Part shown: piece by piece, positions 19,965 through 31,652 of the stretch
Layout: every line of letters begins with the position of its first letter
Position numbering within the stretch: position 1 is the stretch's first letter
NCBI RefSeq assembly: GCF_028640845.1
Contig: NC_080546.1
Coordinates: 80,983,757 to 81,047,756, forward strand
Length of the DNA stretch: 64,000 nt
Reading direction: 5' to 3'
DNA from: Ahaetulla prasina
Lineage: Eukaryota; Chordata; Lepidosauria; Squamata; Colubridae
Notes under the pieces: generated by a model
Told to the model about the DNA's origin: nothing
Databases searched by the model: none
The model's input: the letters and a program-made list of their open reading frames with translations, nothing else
Program-made: the position numbers and the translations under genes

Positions 19965-20770
19965 GAATAGAATAGAATTTTTTTATTGGCCAAGTGTGAT
20001 TGGACACACAAGGAATTTGTCTTGGTGCATATGCTCTCAGTGTACATAAAAAAGATACGTTCATCAAGGTACAACATTTACAACACAATTGATGGTCAAT
20101 ATATCAATATAAATCATAAGGATTGCCAGCAACAAGTTACAGTCATACAGTCATAAATGGAAAGAGATTGGGGATGGGAACTATGAGAAGATTAATAGTA
20201 GTGCAGATTCAGTAAATAGTCTGACAGTGTTGATGGAATTATTTGTTTAGCAGAGTGATGGCCTTCGGGAAAAAACTGTTCTTGTGTCTAGTTGTTCTGG
20301 TGTGCAGTGCTCTATAGCGTCGTTTTGAGGGTAGGAGTTGAAACAGTTTATGTCCAGGATGCGAGGGGTCTGTAAATATTTTCACGGCCCTCTTCTTGAT
20401 TCGTGCAGTATACAGGTCCTCAATGGAAGGCAGGTTGGTAGCAATTATTTTTTCTGCAGTTCTAATTATCCTCTGAAGTCTGTGTTTTTCTTGTTGGGTT
20501 GCAGAACTGAACCAGACAGTTATAGAGGTGCAAATGACAGACTCAATAATTCCTCTGTAGAACTGAATCAGCAGCTCCTTGTTGTCACATTCAGCAATAT
20601 TTGCTCCCTGCTCAATCTGCTCACATCCATATGATGTGAGAAGATGCATTGTTACATTTGTTATATTCAGCAGGATTGAAGCAAAAGAGTCTGAAAGTTC
20701 ACTTTCCCCAAAAATGTGACGGATATACTGTGAACGGTAAACTAAATTCAACTCAACGCTAACTAACAGA
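19965..20770 (-). mobile_element. CR1-L3-like LINE 3' end
   Basis: Longest C-terminal piece of this family here: an open 170-codon frame containing ELLIQFYRGIIESVICTSI, then LPSIEDLYTARIKKRA and SKRRYRALHTRTTRHKNSFF. ATTCT-type tail at its 3' end near 19965. Confidence 0.85.
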
Positions 20771-20802
20771 GAAACTCACAGATTACTTGTGTGCCAAATA
20801 CC

Positions 20803-20868
20803 GTACTTTTTGGAGTATAAGATGCACTTTTTTTAAGGAGGGCAAACAAAAATAAGGAGGGAAGGAAG
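20803..20868. mobile_element. Left end of an 'ACCGTA' TIR element
   Basis: ACCGTACTTTTTGGAGTATAAG; interrupted by the LTR that starts at 20869. A matching GGTGCATCTTATA..ACGGGTA end occurs near 22480-22522. Confidence 0.55.
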
Positions 20869-21438
20869 TGTCGTGTCCCACTCCTCCGCTGACGGCCGGG
20901 TCAGGGAAATCCGAATCAGGCGTGCCTCTGCAGCTCTGCCCAAAGTCCTCAAGGCAGGCAGGAGACCAGAAAGTGACTTCAGCAAGATATGTTCGACTTT
21001 GCCTGACTCAGAGAATGCCAGAAAGCAGATCCTTTATATAGGCCATGGGGTGTGGCTCCATGACTCAGTACTTATCCAGGCCTGCCCCTCCCTTCCTTCT
21101 GACGCCGCCGCCTATCAATTCTTCTGAAGCGAGGGTCACTCCAGTCGGTAGCTGTTGGTAATTGGCCTCCCTCAGGCTCACATGCTGTGGGGGAGGGGGA
21201 GGGGTCTAGTTGCTCCGTTTGCCTGGGCATGGAGCCAGGGCTGGGGCCGGGAGATGCTCCCTCCTCTGCAGCCTATCTGGGCATGGAGCTAGGGCTGGGG
21301 CCGGGAGGTGCCCCCTCCTCCTCAGCCTGTCTGGGCATGGAGCCAGGGCTGGGGCCGGGAGGCATACTAGGACATTCCTCAGCGTTCGGAAGCAGATAAG
21401 AAGACCCCGGCTGCGGTGAGAGCGGGCAAGACACAACA
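20869..21438 (-). mobile_element. Solo LTR with GGAAG target duplication
   Basis: TGTCGTGTCCC ... GACACAACA, flanked by GGAAG on both sides (20864-20868 and 21439-21443). Reverse orientation of the family at 58811-59284. Contains an internal tandem repeat (21225-21362). Confidence 0.85.
21225..21362. repeat. Three-unit minisatellite inside LTR
   Basis: GGGCATGGAGCCAGGGCTGG occurs three times at about 54-60 bp spacing; related LTRs at 58811 and 61196 do not show the triplication. Confidence 0.8.
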
Positions 21439-21439
21439 G

Positions 21440-22215
21440 GAAGAGACGAGGAGAGAAAGAAGGGAAGAAAAAAAAATACAAAGTTAAAGGATCACTTTGG
21501 GATTAATAGAGAAAAGATAAAAACGGGGGAAGAGGGGAGAAGGAGAATCGATGGAAATACAGGACAGGCAAAGAGAGTAGAGAATTTTAAGAGAAAAAAA
21601 GAAAAAAAGAGGAGGAAGAGAAAAAGGAGGAAAATAAAAAAGGACTGAAACACATACGGGTTGAAGTATCAATGAAATTGAGAGCATAAAAAAGAGTTGG
21701 CAATATATTAAAATATTGATAATGGAATTTAAAATGAGAAAAAATGTTTGAAGGTTATTATGGATTTTATTGATGATATTCTAGAGATGATATTATAAAG
21801 AAAAACTGAGTGTTTTCTTGCTTTTTCTTTTCTTTTTTTTGAGAATGGTTAATAGTATATGAATTGTCAATGAATTGTAAAGACGGGATTGATGTTGATG
21901 TTGGATAAGTAGAAGATATAAAAGAATACAAATATTAAATGGGAATATAAGGGTTTAATATAAATGGGAGTAGAAAAGGGAGGGGGGAAAAGAAGGAAAA
22001 TTAGATAAAAGACTAAAATTTGGGGTGAAGGGTAAGATTAGGTTTATAAAGAGAAATGAAAAAAGGAAAATAAAAATATATTTAAAATATATTATATATT
22101 ATAAATGCATTGATGAAAGCATGTAAGATGTGGTGGAGGAGAACTAAATTTGGTATGAACATGTAACCTGGCTGATATTCTGTTCAGAAAAGATGCATTA
22201 TATGTTGTTGTTTGT
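21440..22215 (+). mobile_element. Purine-rich LINE 3' UTR-like region
   Basis: A/G-rich, ORF-poor sequence ending TTGTTTGTGTGTAAAAAACAAAAAAAC. Reminiscent of an L1-type 3' UTR; family assignment is weak. Confidence 0.3.
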
Positions 22216-22239
22216 GTGTAAAAAACAAAAAAACTTTAC

Positions 22240-22522
22240 AAAATGCACCCTTTTCCCCGCTAAAAGAGGGTGGAAATACCGGTGCATCTTATACACCAAA
22301 TACAGCCATTTTTAGCCTCCCGAAGCCCCACCCTGCGCGTCCCGTTTTCGCCAAAAACAGCCCCGTTTTTCACAAAAACGGGATCTGCAGAGGCTTTGGG
22401 GGGCCTGCAGAGTGCTCCTGGAGGCTGGGGAGGGCAAAAGCTTTTTTTCCCCTTGTTTACCTCTTCAAAATCTTGGTGCATCTTATACTCCGGTGCATCT
22501 TATAGCCCGAAACATACGGGTA
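22240..22522. mobile_element. DNA element end with GGTGCATCTTATA arms
   Basis: GGTGCATCTTATACACC on the left and GGTGCATCTTATACTCC near the right, ending ATACGGGTA; pairs with the end at 20803. Confidence 0.5.
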
Positions 22523-22840
22523 TAAATATTTTCAAGGTCCAACAATCCTGAATGGAAAGCAAAGGTTGTGCACAATTTTGGATGAATTGGTCCCGGTGAA
22601 TATATCACAGTGGTCATATTCTTAACTTGTACGATATCCAAGATGTGCTAGATTAGCTAAATAAACTTCAAAATAAATGTAACATTTATCAGCTATGGAG
22701 CTTTTACACTGAAATTGCAGCATTTACGGTATAGGCTCCTGGCTACATCTTTTCTTTATTTTCAAAGCTATTGCTCCATTTCCCCCTCCCCATTCCCCGA
22801 TGCATAGACCACCTTTCAGAACAAAATCTTAAAAGCTTAC

Positions 22841-22974
22841 CATGGCCATGGATAATCTTTCTTTCCAAAATCATCATCTGTCAGAGGAGAAGATACTAAG
22901 AAAAGGCTATCCTTCGCCCACTTTTGTAGGCACGGCATGTGAAATATGCAGAAACATCCAGAGCAACTCCAGAC
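22841..22974 (-). CDS. NFXL1: NFXL1 exon 4 (second half of RING)
   Basis: 134 bp exon, acceptor CCAAG and donor GTAAGC. It encodes [19 protein letters not shown], the central Cys/His ligands of the RING, then [20 protein letters not shown] and YPWPC. The final Cys codon is split TG|T with exon 5, restoring the CPKC pair that closes the RING. All expected zinc ligands are visible (C..C, C-x-C, H..C, C..C). Family knowledge: the RING of NFX1 proteins recruits E2 enzymes; activity of this protein is inferred, not shown. Confidence 0.95.
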
Positions 22975-23189
22975 CTTGGAAGAAAAACAAGGATATGGTT
23001 AGAAGTCCTTCTTGGCAATGTGTTGATGTAAACCGTAAACAATTATTTAAAAATAATATAACTAAGAAAAGGTTGTGCTTCTGTCCGATGTGAAATACCT
23101 GGTTGTCTAACTGGCTGGGGCAGCCACTATATTAACTTTGCTCATCTTCATCTTCTGAAAACATAGCATTTTGTGGCCAGAGATGTCTT

Positions 23190-23545
23190 AAAAGGTAAAG
23201 GTAAAGGTTCCCCTCGCACATATGTGCTAGTTGTTCCCGAATCTAGGGGGCGGTGCTCATCTCCATTTCAAAGCCGAAGAGCCAGCGCTGTCCGAAGACG
23301 TCTCCATGGTCATGTGGCCGGCATGACTCAACGCCAAAGGTGCACGGAACACTGTTCCCTTCCCACCAAAGGTGATCCCTATTTTTCTACTTGCATTTTT
23401 TTACCTGCTTTCGAACTGCTAAGTTGGCAGAAGCTGGGACAAGTAATGGGAGCTCACCCCGTTACGCGGCACTAGGGATTCGAACTGCTAACCTTTCAAT
23501 CGACAAGCTCAGCATCTTAGCCACATGAGCCACCGCGTCCCTTAG
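23190..23545 (-). mobile_element. tRNA-derived SINE, family B
   Basis: GGTAAAGGTAAAGGTTCCCCTC at left (3' end), GGATTCGAACTGC (B box reversed) at right. Confidence 0.8.
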
Positions 23546-23814
23546 AGATGTCTTAGCCATTAATTAATAACAGTTAACTTTCTTACTTTATTTTTCCCCA
23601 AACGTTTCTATCTCCACTTGTGTTCAATGAGGTATTTTAAAACACAAAGCCAAATACCCCCGCTACAGGTAGACCAACTTACAACTGGTAGCTTGGCAAT
23701 GGACCCCACAAAAGATACTTACTGTCAAGTTCTGACAGCCACTGCCCTCCGCAGTCACATGGTCACATTTTGGTCACTTGGCAACCAGCTGACATATATG
23801 GCTGCTTCAGGAGT

Positions 23815-24580
23815 GAAATGCTCCCGGTTCAGACTGGATCGCCCGATCTGGTAGCAATGGCGGTGGGTGGTTCGGAGAACCGGTAGCAAAAGCCTTTTTT
23901 TTTTTTTTAACTTTTAAAAGCAATTTTTCTTCGGCCGAAAAAATGCTTTTAAAAGTAAAAAAAAAAAAAAGCCTCCAATGATCGCGCGGCTCAGCTGGGA
24001 TCGTCAGAGGTTTTTAAAAGCATTTTTTTACAACCTCTTTGGCTGAAGCGGTTGTAAAAAAAATGCTTTTAAAAGTTTTTTTTAAAAAAAGTTGGTCACG
24101 CCCACCCAGTCACATTACCCCCCCCACCAGGCCACGCCCACAAAACTGGTAGTAACAAATTTTACATATCACCCCTGCATAAAGGGCTTTAAAATTAATA
24201 ACCAACATCTTGAATTGGATTTGGAAGCAAATTGGCCTAATCGTCTTTTAAATCTTTTAAGAATCTTTTAACATCTTTTAAAAGCATTTTTAAAAACCTT
24301 TTCGGCTAAAGAGATTGTAGAAAAAATGCTTTTAAAAGCCTCTAACGATCCCAGCTGAGCCGTGCGATCATCAGAGGCTTTTTTTTTTACTTTTAAAAGC
24401 ATTTTTTTTTGGCCGAGGAAAAAATGCTTTTAAAAGTAAAAAAAAAACTTCTGATGATCGCGTGGCTCAGCTGGGCATGGGTGGGGGGGCAGCGATTTTT
24501 GCTACCGGTTCTCCGAACCACTCACCACCATCGCTACCGGATCGGGCGATCTGGTCCGAACCGGGAGCATTTCACCCCTG
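23815..24580. mobile_element. MITE cluster, family M2
   Basis: Two adjacent elements, with GAAATGCTCCCGGTTCAGAC at the left and GGGAGCATTTCACCCCTG at the right. Filled with CTTTTAAAAGCATTTTTT inverted blocks, giving strong self-complementarity. Confidence 0.65.
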
Positions 24581-24589
24581 CCTTTATGG

Positions 24590-24920
24590 CATGTGTCCAG
24601 GTATCTGAGGTGCCATCTTGCCCCAATGGGATTGGCCCACCCAATTCACTCCAGCAAAAGGGACTTGCAACAAACCGCATCAATCAAGGAACTTTGGCAG
24701 ATGGGGGGTCAAGGAGAAGGCCTTTTCTGCTGTGGCTCCTACCTGGTGAAACGTTCTACCACTGGATATCTCGTCTCCCCAACCCTTCTGCCCTCTGGAA
24801 AGGATTTAAAACCTGGTTTTGCCACTTAGCTTGGAGCATCGCTGAGGGAGCGCTTTGCTAAAAATGGTTGATGAGGTAAGAGACAAGATCCTACCCTATG
24901 CCACTGGTTTTAATTTTTAT
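24590..24920 (+). mobile_element. LINE ORF C-terminal relic
   Basis: Reads ADGGSRRRPFLLWLLPGET then NPSALWKGFKTWFCHLAW, a CR1/L2-clade RT C-terminus without a recognisable tail. Confidence 0.5.
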
Positions 24921-25048
24921 TTAAGTCTTAACGATGTTAGGTGTTTATAAATTTAGTAATTTGAACTGTTTGTATAAACTTAATAAGGAAATCTTTTCAC
25001 TCAGGTTGATTCAATTACCCACCACAGAAAAGGAGACGTGGAATACAC

Positions 25049-25277
25049 CAATGGTGAAATTCAAATATTTTACTACTGGTTCTGTGGGCGTGGCAGGGGA
25101 AGGATACTGCAAAATTTCCATTCCCACCCCACTCCTGGGGGAAGGATATTGCAAAATCTCCATTCCCTCCCCACTCTGGGACTAGCCAGAGGTGGTATTT
25201 TCCGGTTCTCTGAACTACTCAAAATTTCCGCTACCAGTTTTCCAGAACCTGTCAGAACCTGCTGGATTTCACCCCTG
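25049..25277. mobile_element. hAT-like MITE, family M3
   Basis: TGGTGAAATTCAAAT ... GGATTTCACCCCTG, flanked by GAATACAC / GAATACCA (imperfect 8-bp duplication). Confidence 0.7.
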
Positions 25278-25413
25278 GAATACCACCAGTTGGAGATTCC
25301 ACAGGGGAACTCTCAAATAAGCATCCTGATCCATTTTGGAAGCCAAGATTATTTCAAGAGATTAGTGAATACAGATTGGGGAAAAAGATAACACAGCAAT
25401 GTAAGATACTTAC

Positions 25414-25523
25414 CGCTTGGTTTCTCTTAATTGAAGCAATGCAAATCAGACACGTCAGTGCCCCAGATTGAAAGGCGTCATTCATATACTGCTTTGTACG
25501 CTCCAATTCACTTGCATCTCCAT
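25414..25523 (-). CDS. NFXL1: NFXL1 exon 3 (first half of RING)
   Basis: 110 bp exon with acceptor CAAAG and donor GTAAGT. It encodes [19 protein letters not shown] followed by [16 protein letters not shown]. The CLIC pair is the first Cys-x2-Cys of the RING-like domain, which in the NFX1 family is linked to E3 ubiquitin ligase activity. It ends in phase 0 and continues directly into exon 4 (VWSCSGCFC). The start is split with exon 2 (D codon). The flanking intron to the right has no recognisable repeat for about 650 bp. Confidence 0.95.
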
Positions 25524-25529
25524 CTTTGA

Positions 25530-26200
25530 ATAGAAAAAGATCGTAATAAATTTTTTATTATGCTAGCGTATAAAGGCAGATGGGTAACCAATATGTCCTT
25601 TTAGAGTTCCATGCTGGTCATTTCTAGCTTCGGCCTCCATGGGCTAGAAAGTGTAGAATCTCAAAACCACTTATGTTCTTTTGAAGCCTCTATCACACTA
25701 AGTGTGAAATATTTCCTTTCACCTTCGTTCTAATCAATTCTACAGAATGTCCTCTTTGTGGAACTGTTTAAATTCATTAATATTTCAAAGCTATTTTGCG
25801 TGGCCTTGCTTCAAGTCATACCACCTTTCAATTGGGGAAAGTTCAGGCATTCCAAAAAGTGAAATTTCTCTTGCTCCAGCCGTTCGATTATAGAGTTTAC
25901 TTGTTTGTAATCACTGTGTGATCATTCTTACAACGTGTATTCGTTTAAGCTTCACTTCGTAGACAAGTCCCTGGACATTCCCTCACAGAACTTGCTGGTA
26001 CAATCTAGATATAATGTTCCCTCAAAGAAGAAGAGCCATCCATATTTGTAGGCTAGCAAGCAGCCTCAGTTTATTTTAATCACCATGCTTCGCGGAGAGG
26101 AGAGTCTTTTATAAAAATGTAGTGTTGTATTCTAAAAACTATCTGGATTATCTAAATGATAACTAGCAAACCTGAGAGGGATGGCAATTATTCCAGGGAA
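25530..26200. other. NFXL1 intron 2 segment without recognised features
   Basis: Unique-looking AT-rich sequence; I see no ORF, exon or known repeat. Confidence 0.4.
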
Positions 26201-26214
26201 CAGTGGCTGCCTCC

Positions 26215-27090
26215 CAGTGGTGGTATTAAGCCAGTTTGGTTGAACCGGTAGTGGCAACCTGCGGTGTCATGCCCCTATTGGAGTCTGAATCTGAAGGGGA
26301 AGAGGAACAGATGACAGAGAGTGAGAGTGTGGATCCGTTGGCTGTGGAAGAAACTGGGAAAAGTGCCAAGTCAGGCTGGGCAGAGCAGGAGAGAGGTAGA
26401 ACAAGGGAGAGGGGGTTCAGATGAAGACCAAGGCCCACCCCCTCCTCATCCTAGGCAGCACAGGGAGGAACGGAGAAAAGAGCAACGTGAGTTGTGTGGC
26501 TTACGAGGGAAGAAAGGGACCCGATCCTCTTTACAAGGCACAGATGCTGCTGGAGTTTAAAAGGAAAGGCAAATGGGAGGGGCGGTTGTCGGGAACAAAT
26601 GCTGAGTTTATCTGGTGTTTCTTTGAATCCTGGCATCCTCCCAACTGGCTTGATTTATTGCCGTGCTACTTTACCTGTGGAATTCCTTATTTTGCTTGCC
26701 CTGCCGGATTAATTACTTGTCTTGCCTTGTTGGATTTTTTGTTAGAAGTTTTCTGCTTACAACGTTTGGAACTGTAGTATTGCCAGCCAAAAACTATTAC
26801 AGGTTGGTGGAAGAGCTCTCTCCAGGCTGGAGAGTTGAAAGGGACATCGGGGACACAGTTGGTGATAATAAAGGGACTCATATCGGTTCACTGGCTGTCT
26901 TGCCTTTGTGTCACGCCCCGAGTCATCTTGCCATCCTATTTAGCCACGTTTTCTAAGATGTGCACATGCGTGCAAGATGTGCGCGTGAACAAAACACATG
27001 CGCGGAAAGCCGGGCGCATGTGCGGAAGGTGCGCGCGCTCACATTTTTGGTGCGCGGCAAACCGGTGGTAAAATTTTGTGAAACCCACCT
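26215..27090. mobile_element. MITE interrupted by an LTR-like insert
   Basis: Outer ends AGTGGTGGTATTAAGCC..GAACCGGTAGTGGCAACC and GGCAAACCGGTGGTAAAATTTTG; between them about 26265-26912 is LTR-like (starts TGTCATGCCCC, ends near TTTGTGTCA) with no clear target duplication. Confidence 0.45.
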
Positions 27091-27094
27091 CTGC

Positions 27095-27714
27095 TGCCTC
27101 CCTCATACCCTTTCATGCATACACCTTGTATTCAATAATTTCATAATGTAAGAATTTTAAACACTAATGTCTAACTTTGCAAGAGCGACTTGCAGATCCT
27201 TTGCTTTTACCCTGAGGTTGTTTGTAATCTTTCCAGGTACAAGTACAGTACACTTGCTTTGAGGGGAATTTTTTGTCTGGCAATCACTCCTAGGATAGTA
27301 CTGCACACATTTTGCCTGTGAAACAATGAAGGCCAATTTTTGGCAATGATTTTTGTAGCCCCTTTGGGCCTCAAATACTTATAAACCCTTTTGAGTAATC
27401 ATCATTCACTTCCTCAGATCCGTATCCTGAAGGGTAAATTTCAATTTCACTGGCAGGAACAGCAACCACAAGTTAGCACCTTGAGGAAGCAAATTATCCT
27501 GAGATTTTACATACTTTTTCCAAAACACACGAGCAAAGGTTGACATAATATGTTTAGCTTACCAAGTTACGTGAACACGAGCAGCAGCTTTCCAAATGTA
27601 GCAAAGTAATATTCTATCGCAAAGATGGAAATTAATCTCTAAGCAATATTTTTAATGTAATGCTATGTTTTTCTTTGAAATGAAAAGCTGGGAAAACAAT
27701 ATAGAAAAACTTAC
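27095..27714. other. NFXL1 intron 2, no recognised features
   Basis: Unique sequence ahead of exon 2 on the plus axis; nothing supported. Confidence 0.4.
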
Positions 27715-27897
27715 CAGTCTGATTAGTATATTTTGTAAACGTTTTGGCCAAGATTTGTCCGTGCTTTCCTTCAATTTCTTCTTCTTCATCATCACCTTCA
27801 TCATCGGATGAGGAACTAAATTGATTTTCAACAAGTCTCTTAACTGCAGCTTGATTAGCCTTCTTAATTTCGTCGAACTTTTTCTGTGATGCAAGTT
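27715..27897 (-). CDS. NFXL1: NFXL1 exon 2 (acidic/Ser region)
   Basis: 183 bp exon, acceptor AACAG and donor GTAAGT, entering and leaving in phase 1. It encodes [16 protein letters not shown], a motif closely matching the conserved [15 protein letters not shown] block of mammalian NFXL1. A Ser run and an acidic tract ([14 protein letters not shown]) follow, then [17 protein letters not shown]. There is no zinc-binding motif yet; this is the linker ahead of the RING domain. Reading joins exon 3 through a split Asp codon. The acidic run has the look of a casein-kinase-2 target region, but that is inference only. Confidence 0.93.
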
Positions 27898-27899
27898 CT

Positions 27900-28430
27900 G
27901 TTAAAATAATAAAATTACACATTAGGAGAACCTGAAACAAGGAATGGTTTGTTCAACTACAATGTTGAATAAATCACATTAACATTGTATCTAAGTATAC
28001 TCCGGCCAAACCAAACAACCCACGTAACGGTTTAGCATGAACTATGAATCCAGACCCTAGTTTTTCAACATTAAGCTCAATAAATTGAAGTTCTGTGTAA
28101 ATATTTACCTATAATAAATCTATATAAAGATCAGACACTTTAAAAAGAGTTTTTGATGTGAGCTTTTCTCCAGATACTATAATCTCAATTATCTTCAAGC
28201 ATGTACGACCAGGAAAATTAAGGTTACTCTTGCCTTATGGTTAGATTTCCTATTTCTTACTGTACTTCACTAATAGCACCCAAAATTCTAAAATAAATAA
28301 TCTTTTCAATATAATCTTTCAGATGAAAGCAGATCTGAAGAAGGTCAGTCAATGATAGCTTGAATCAAACATTTTATCTAAGCATTAATACAAAAACGCA
28401 TGAAACTCTTTTTTTCAAGAAAGGCTAATT
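27900..28430. other. NFXL1 intron 1, no recognised features
   Basis: AT-rich unique sequence; nothing supported. Confidence 0.4.
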
Positions 28431-28439
28431 TGGAGCATA

Positions 28440-28995
28440 ACTATCTGGTTTGGTTCTGCAACCCAACAAGACAGACACAGACTTCAGAGGATAATTAGAA
28501 CTGCTACCAACCTGCCATCCATAGAGGACCTGTATACTGCACGAGTCAAAAAGAGGGCCGTGAAAATATTTACAGACCCCTCACACCCTGGACATAAACT
28601 GTTTTAACTCTTACCCTCAAAACGATGCTACAGAGCATTGCACACCAGAACTTGACACAAGAACAGTTTTTCCCCAAACACCATCATTCTGCTAAACAAA
28701 TAATTCCCTCAACACTGTCAAACTATTTACTAAATCTACACTACTATTAATCTTCTCATCATTCCTATCACCCATCTCCTCCCACTTATGACTGTAATTT
28801 TGTTGTTTGTATCCTTACGATTTATACTGATAGTTTCCTGATTGCTTATTTGTAGCCTATGACTATCATTAAGTGTTGTAAGTTTTGTACCTTGATGAGC
28901 CTATCTTTTCTTTTATGTACACTGAGAGCAGATGCATCAAGACAAATTCCTTATGTGTCCAATCACACTTGGCCAATAAAAAATAAATAAATTCA
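28440..28995 (+). mobile_element. CR1-L3-like LINE 3' end
   Basis: CAACCTGCCATCCATAGAGG, SHPGHKLF-type frame (broken), 3' UTR and CACTTGGCCAATAAAAAATA end without a long ATTCT array. Confidence 0.82.
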
Positions 28996-29314
28996 TTCAT
29001 TCTAAAGAAACAGGGAAATTCTTTCTTCAACCTCCTGGCTTTCTTTTCTTGACATATTTTGGAGAAAATAGAACAGGAATCATGGCTTGCCCATTATAAG
29101 AATCAAACTATAAACTTCCTGATGACAAAGGAAAGTAAGCTACAATATTTAAGTAATACAAATTAGAACTCTGCTGTTTTGCCCAAGATGTACACGTACC
29201 CAGCTATTACTTTGTAACCTGTTTCAAGTAATTTTTCTCTTCCTTTATGAATGTTTCTGTGCCTTTTGAGAATCCAATTTCAGTTATATTAATATCCACA
29301 AATATTCCATTAAC

Positions 29315-29660
29315 ATGTTAGAATTTAGCTTAGTTCTAAGCTTCCTTCACTCCTTGATTAGTTTGTCACCCGTTGCTGCTTCTCCTGCCCTCAGGTGTTT
29401 TGGAGAAACTCCCTCTTCTTTGGGGCAACCCCTGAGATATTGGAACACTGCTATCATGTCTCCCCTAGTCCTTCTTTTTATTAAACTAGACATACCCAAT
29501 TCTAGCAACTGTTCATTGGATCTCCAGTCCCCTAATCGTCTTTGTTGGTCTTCTCTGAAGTCTTTCCAGAGTTTTGACATGTTTTCCACATCGTGGTGAC
29601 TAAAACTGGATGCGGTATTCCAAATGTGGCTTTATCAAGGCTTGTGTATATGATCAATGC
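29315..29660 (-). mobile_element. CR1 LINE fragment
   Basis: Minus strand reads LELGMSSLIKRRTRGDMIAV and FQYLRGCPKEEGV, the CR1 ORF2 C-terminal motif. Confidence 0.75.
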
Positions 29661-29829
29661 TAAGACTTTAAGCTAAGGAAGAGGAATGCGTTGCTCGTTT
29701 CCATAACTACCATGTGCGGATGCAAAATTGGATCCCTAGCAAGTTTCTTTTCCATTTCTATATCCCTGGAAGGACGAGAATGAAAACTGGAAGCTACTGA
29801 AATTCCAAAGACCGTTAAGCAATTGAGAA

Positions 29830-30140
29830 GCATAGATAGCCTTCGACTTAAACCAAACTGCTTAACAATTGTTCAAAGTGAAATGTATTAAATGTGTTGA
29901 ACAATTGTTCAAAGTTACGGCTGAAAAAAGTGACTAGTCCTCACATTTACAACCCTTGCCGTGTCAAAGTCACATGTATGTATTAATGACGGTTGCAGTG
30001 TCCCAAGATAATGTGATCACTATTTACGACCCTCCAGGCAGGGGGAACCACTTCATTTGTTGACCTGCTTAATGACTGCAACAAAAAGGTTATAAAATTG
30101 GATGTGCTTCTTTTAATGTCTGTTTCACTTAGCAGTGGAT
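29830..30140 (-). mobile_element. Degraded family M1 DNA element
   Basis: GCCTTCGACTTAAACC end, GTGTCCCAAGATAATGTGATC core and a TTCACTTAGCAG end. Confidence 0.5.
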
Positions 30141-30151
30141 GTTCTAAACCA

Positions 30152-30258
30152 GGGGTCACCAACCTTGGCAACTTTAAGCCTGGAGGATTTCAACTCCCAG
30201 AATCCCCCAGCCAGCACTGGCTGGGGAATTCTGGGAATTGAAGTCCTCCAGGCTTAAA
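30152..30258. repeat. Foldback MITE, family M4
   Basis: GGGGTCACCAACCTTGGCAA..TTTCAACTCCCAGAATCCCC is followed by its near reverse complement up to CTCCAGGCTTAAA. Confidence 0.75.
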
Positions 30259-30261
30259 ACT

Positions 30262-30560
30262 ATTACTATTAGCCTTCTCATCGTTCCTATCACCCATCTC
30301 CTCCCACTTATGACTGCATGACTGTAACTTGGTTGCTTGTATCCTTACGATTTATATTGATTGTTTCCTAGTATGATTCGGTTGTTTATTTGTACCCTAT
30401 GACTATCATTAACTGTTGTGCCTTAGGATTCTTGACCAAAGTATCTTGTCTTTTTATGTACACTGAGAGCATGGGAACAAAGATAAATTCCTTGTGTGTC
30501 CAATCACACTTGGCCAATAAAGAGTTCTGTTCTGTTCTGTTCTATTCTATTCCACAGCAA
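30262..30560 (+). mobile_element. CR1-L3-like 3' UTR with (RTTCT)n tail
   Basis: Only the terminal 300 bp: TATGACTATCATTAACTGTTG ... CACTTGGCCAATAAAGAGTTCT followed by GTTCT/ATTCT units. Confidence 0.8.
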
Positions 30561-30599
30561 ACTCACCACGGCCAATGCAGCACAGCCAACTCGCCAAGG

Positions 30600-31165
30600 G
30601 ACAAGTCGCTGCAGAAAAATTCGAAGAACCGGTAGCAAAAATCCCTGCCCCCCACCCTATGCCCAGCTGAGCCATGCGATCATCAGAGTTTTGTTTTTTA
30701 CTTTTAAAAGCATTTTTTCTTGGGTGGAAAAAATGCTTTTAAAAGTTAAAAAAAAAAGAGCCTCTGATGATTGTGCAGCTCAGCTGGGTGCTAGCCAGAA
30801 AACAGAGGTGTGGGGGGGGGGGGGCTGAGTCCATTTTTGCTCCCAGCAGGCTTCCCTGAAGTCTGCAAGCCAAAAAACGGGGGGGAGGGGTGTCCATTTT
30901 TGCTCCAGCAGGCTTCCCTGAAGCTTGCTAGACAAAAAATGAGGGTTCCCCCCCCCCCCATTTTTGCTCCCAGCAGGCTTCGCTGAAGCCTGCTAGCCAA
31001 AAAAGGGGTGGGGGTGGGGGGTTCATTTTTGAGAGAGAGAGAGAGAAAGAAAGAAAGGAGGGAGGGAGGGAGGAAGGAAAGGAGGAGGAGAGGAAGGAAG
31101 GAGTACAAACCTGGCACTAGACGCAGATTCAGAGGATAATCCAGGGCTGGAAGGCATCTGGAGGT
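30600..31165. mobile_element. MITE cluster, family M2, with tandem internal units
   Basis: GAACCGGTAGCAAAAATCCC start; three degenerate repeats of TTTTTGCTCC(C)AGCAGGCTTC at 30835, 30897 and 30961; ends in a purine-rich GAGAGA/GGAGGG tract. Confidence 0.55.
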
Positions 31166-31170
31166 CATCT

Positions 31171-31290
31171 AGTCCAGGGATCTCCAACCTTGGCCACTTT
31201 AAGCCTGGCAGACTTCAACTCCCAGAATCCCCCCTCTGGGAGTTGAAGTCCACCAGGCTTAAAGTGGCCCAAGGTTGGAGACCCCTGATC
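31171..31290. repeat. Foldback MITE, family M4
   Basis: AGGGATCTCCAACCTTGGCC ... GGTTGGAGACCCCTGATC with complementary arms. Confidence 0.8.
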
Positions 31291-31652
31291 TAGTCCAACC
31301 CTGCTCCAGCAGGACATTGTCAGTAAAGTTTCTTGTCTTTTGATTTCCCCCCCCTCCGTCACTTGGTTGCATAGCTACGCCCACCCAGTCACATGACCCA
31401 CCAAGCCACGCCCACCAAGCCCCACCCACCCACCGAACCGGTAGCAAAAAAATCAGATTTCATCCCATCACCCTGGGACCCCCACAAAGGTGGAGGGCTC
31501 CAGGTGAGCAGGAAGCCATGGTTCCTCCCCCTCCCCAATTATCACCTTTCGGATAGTGGCGGCTCCAGAAAGCTTCCCATCTGGCCAAAGATGAAGCGCC
31601 CCCTCCCCGCCCCGCCATTCTCCTTTGCGGCACAGCAGGGCGGGATACTCAC

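Noticed and set aside
21187..21481. Overlapping GC-rich ORFs with repeated GHGARAGAGR-type peptides
   Set aside because: They are translations of the minisatellite inside a solo LTR, open in several frames on both strands.
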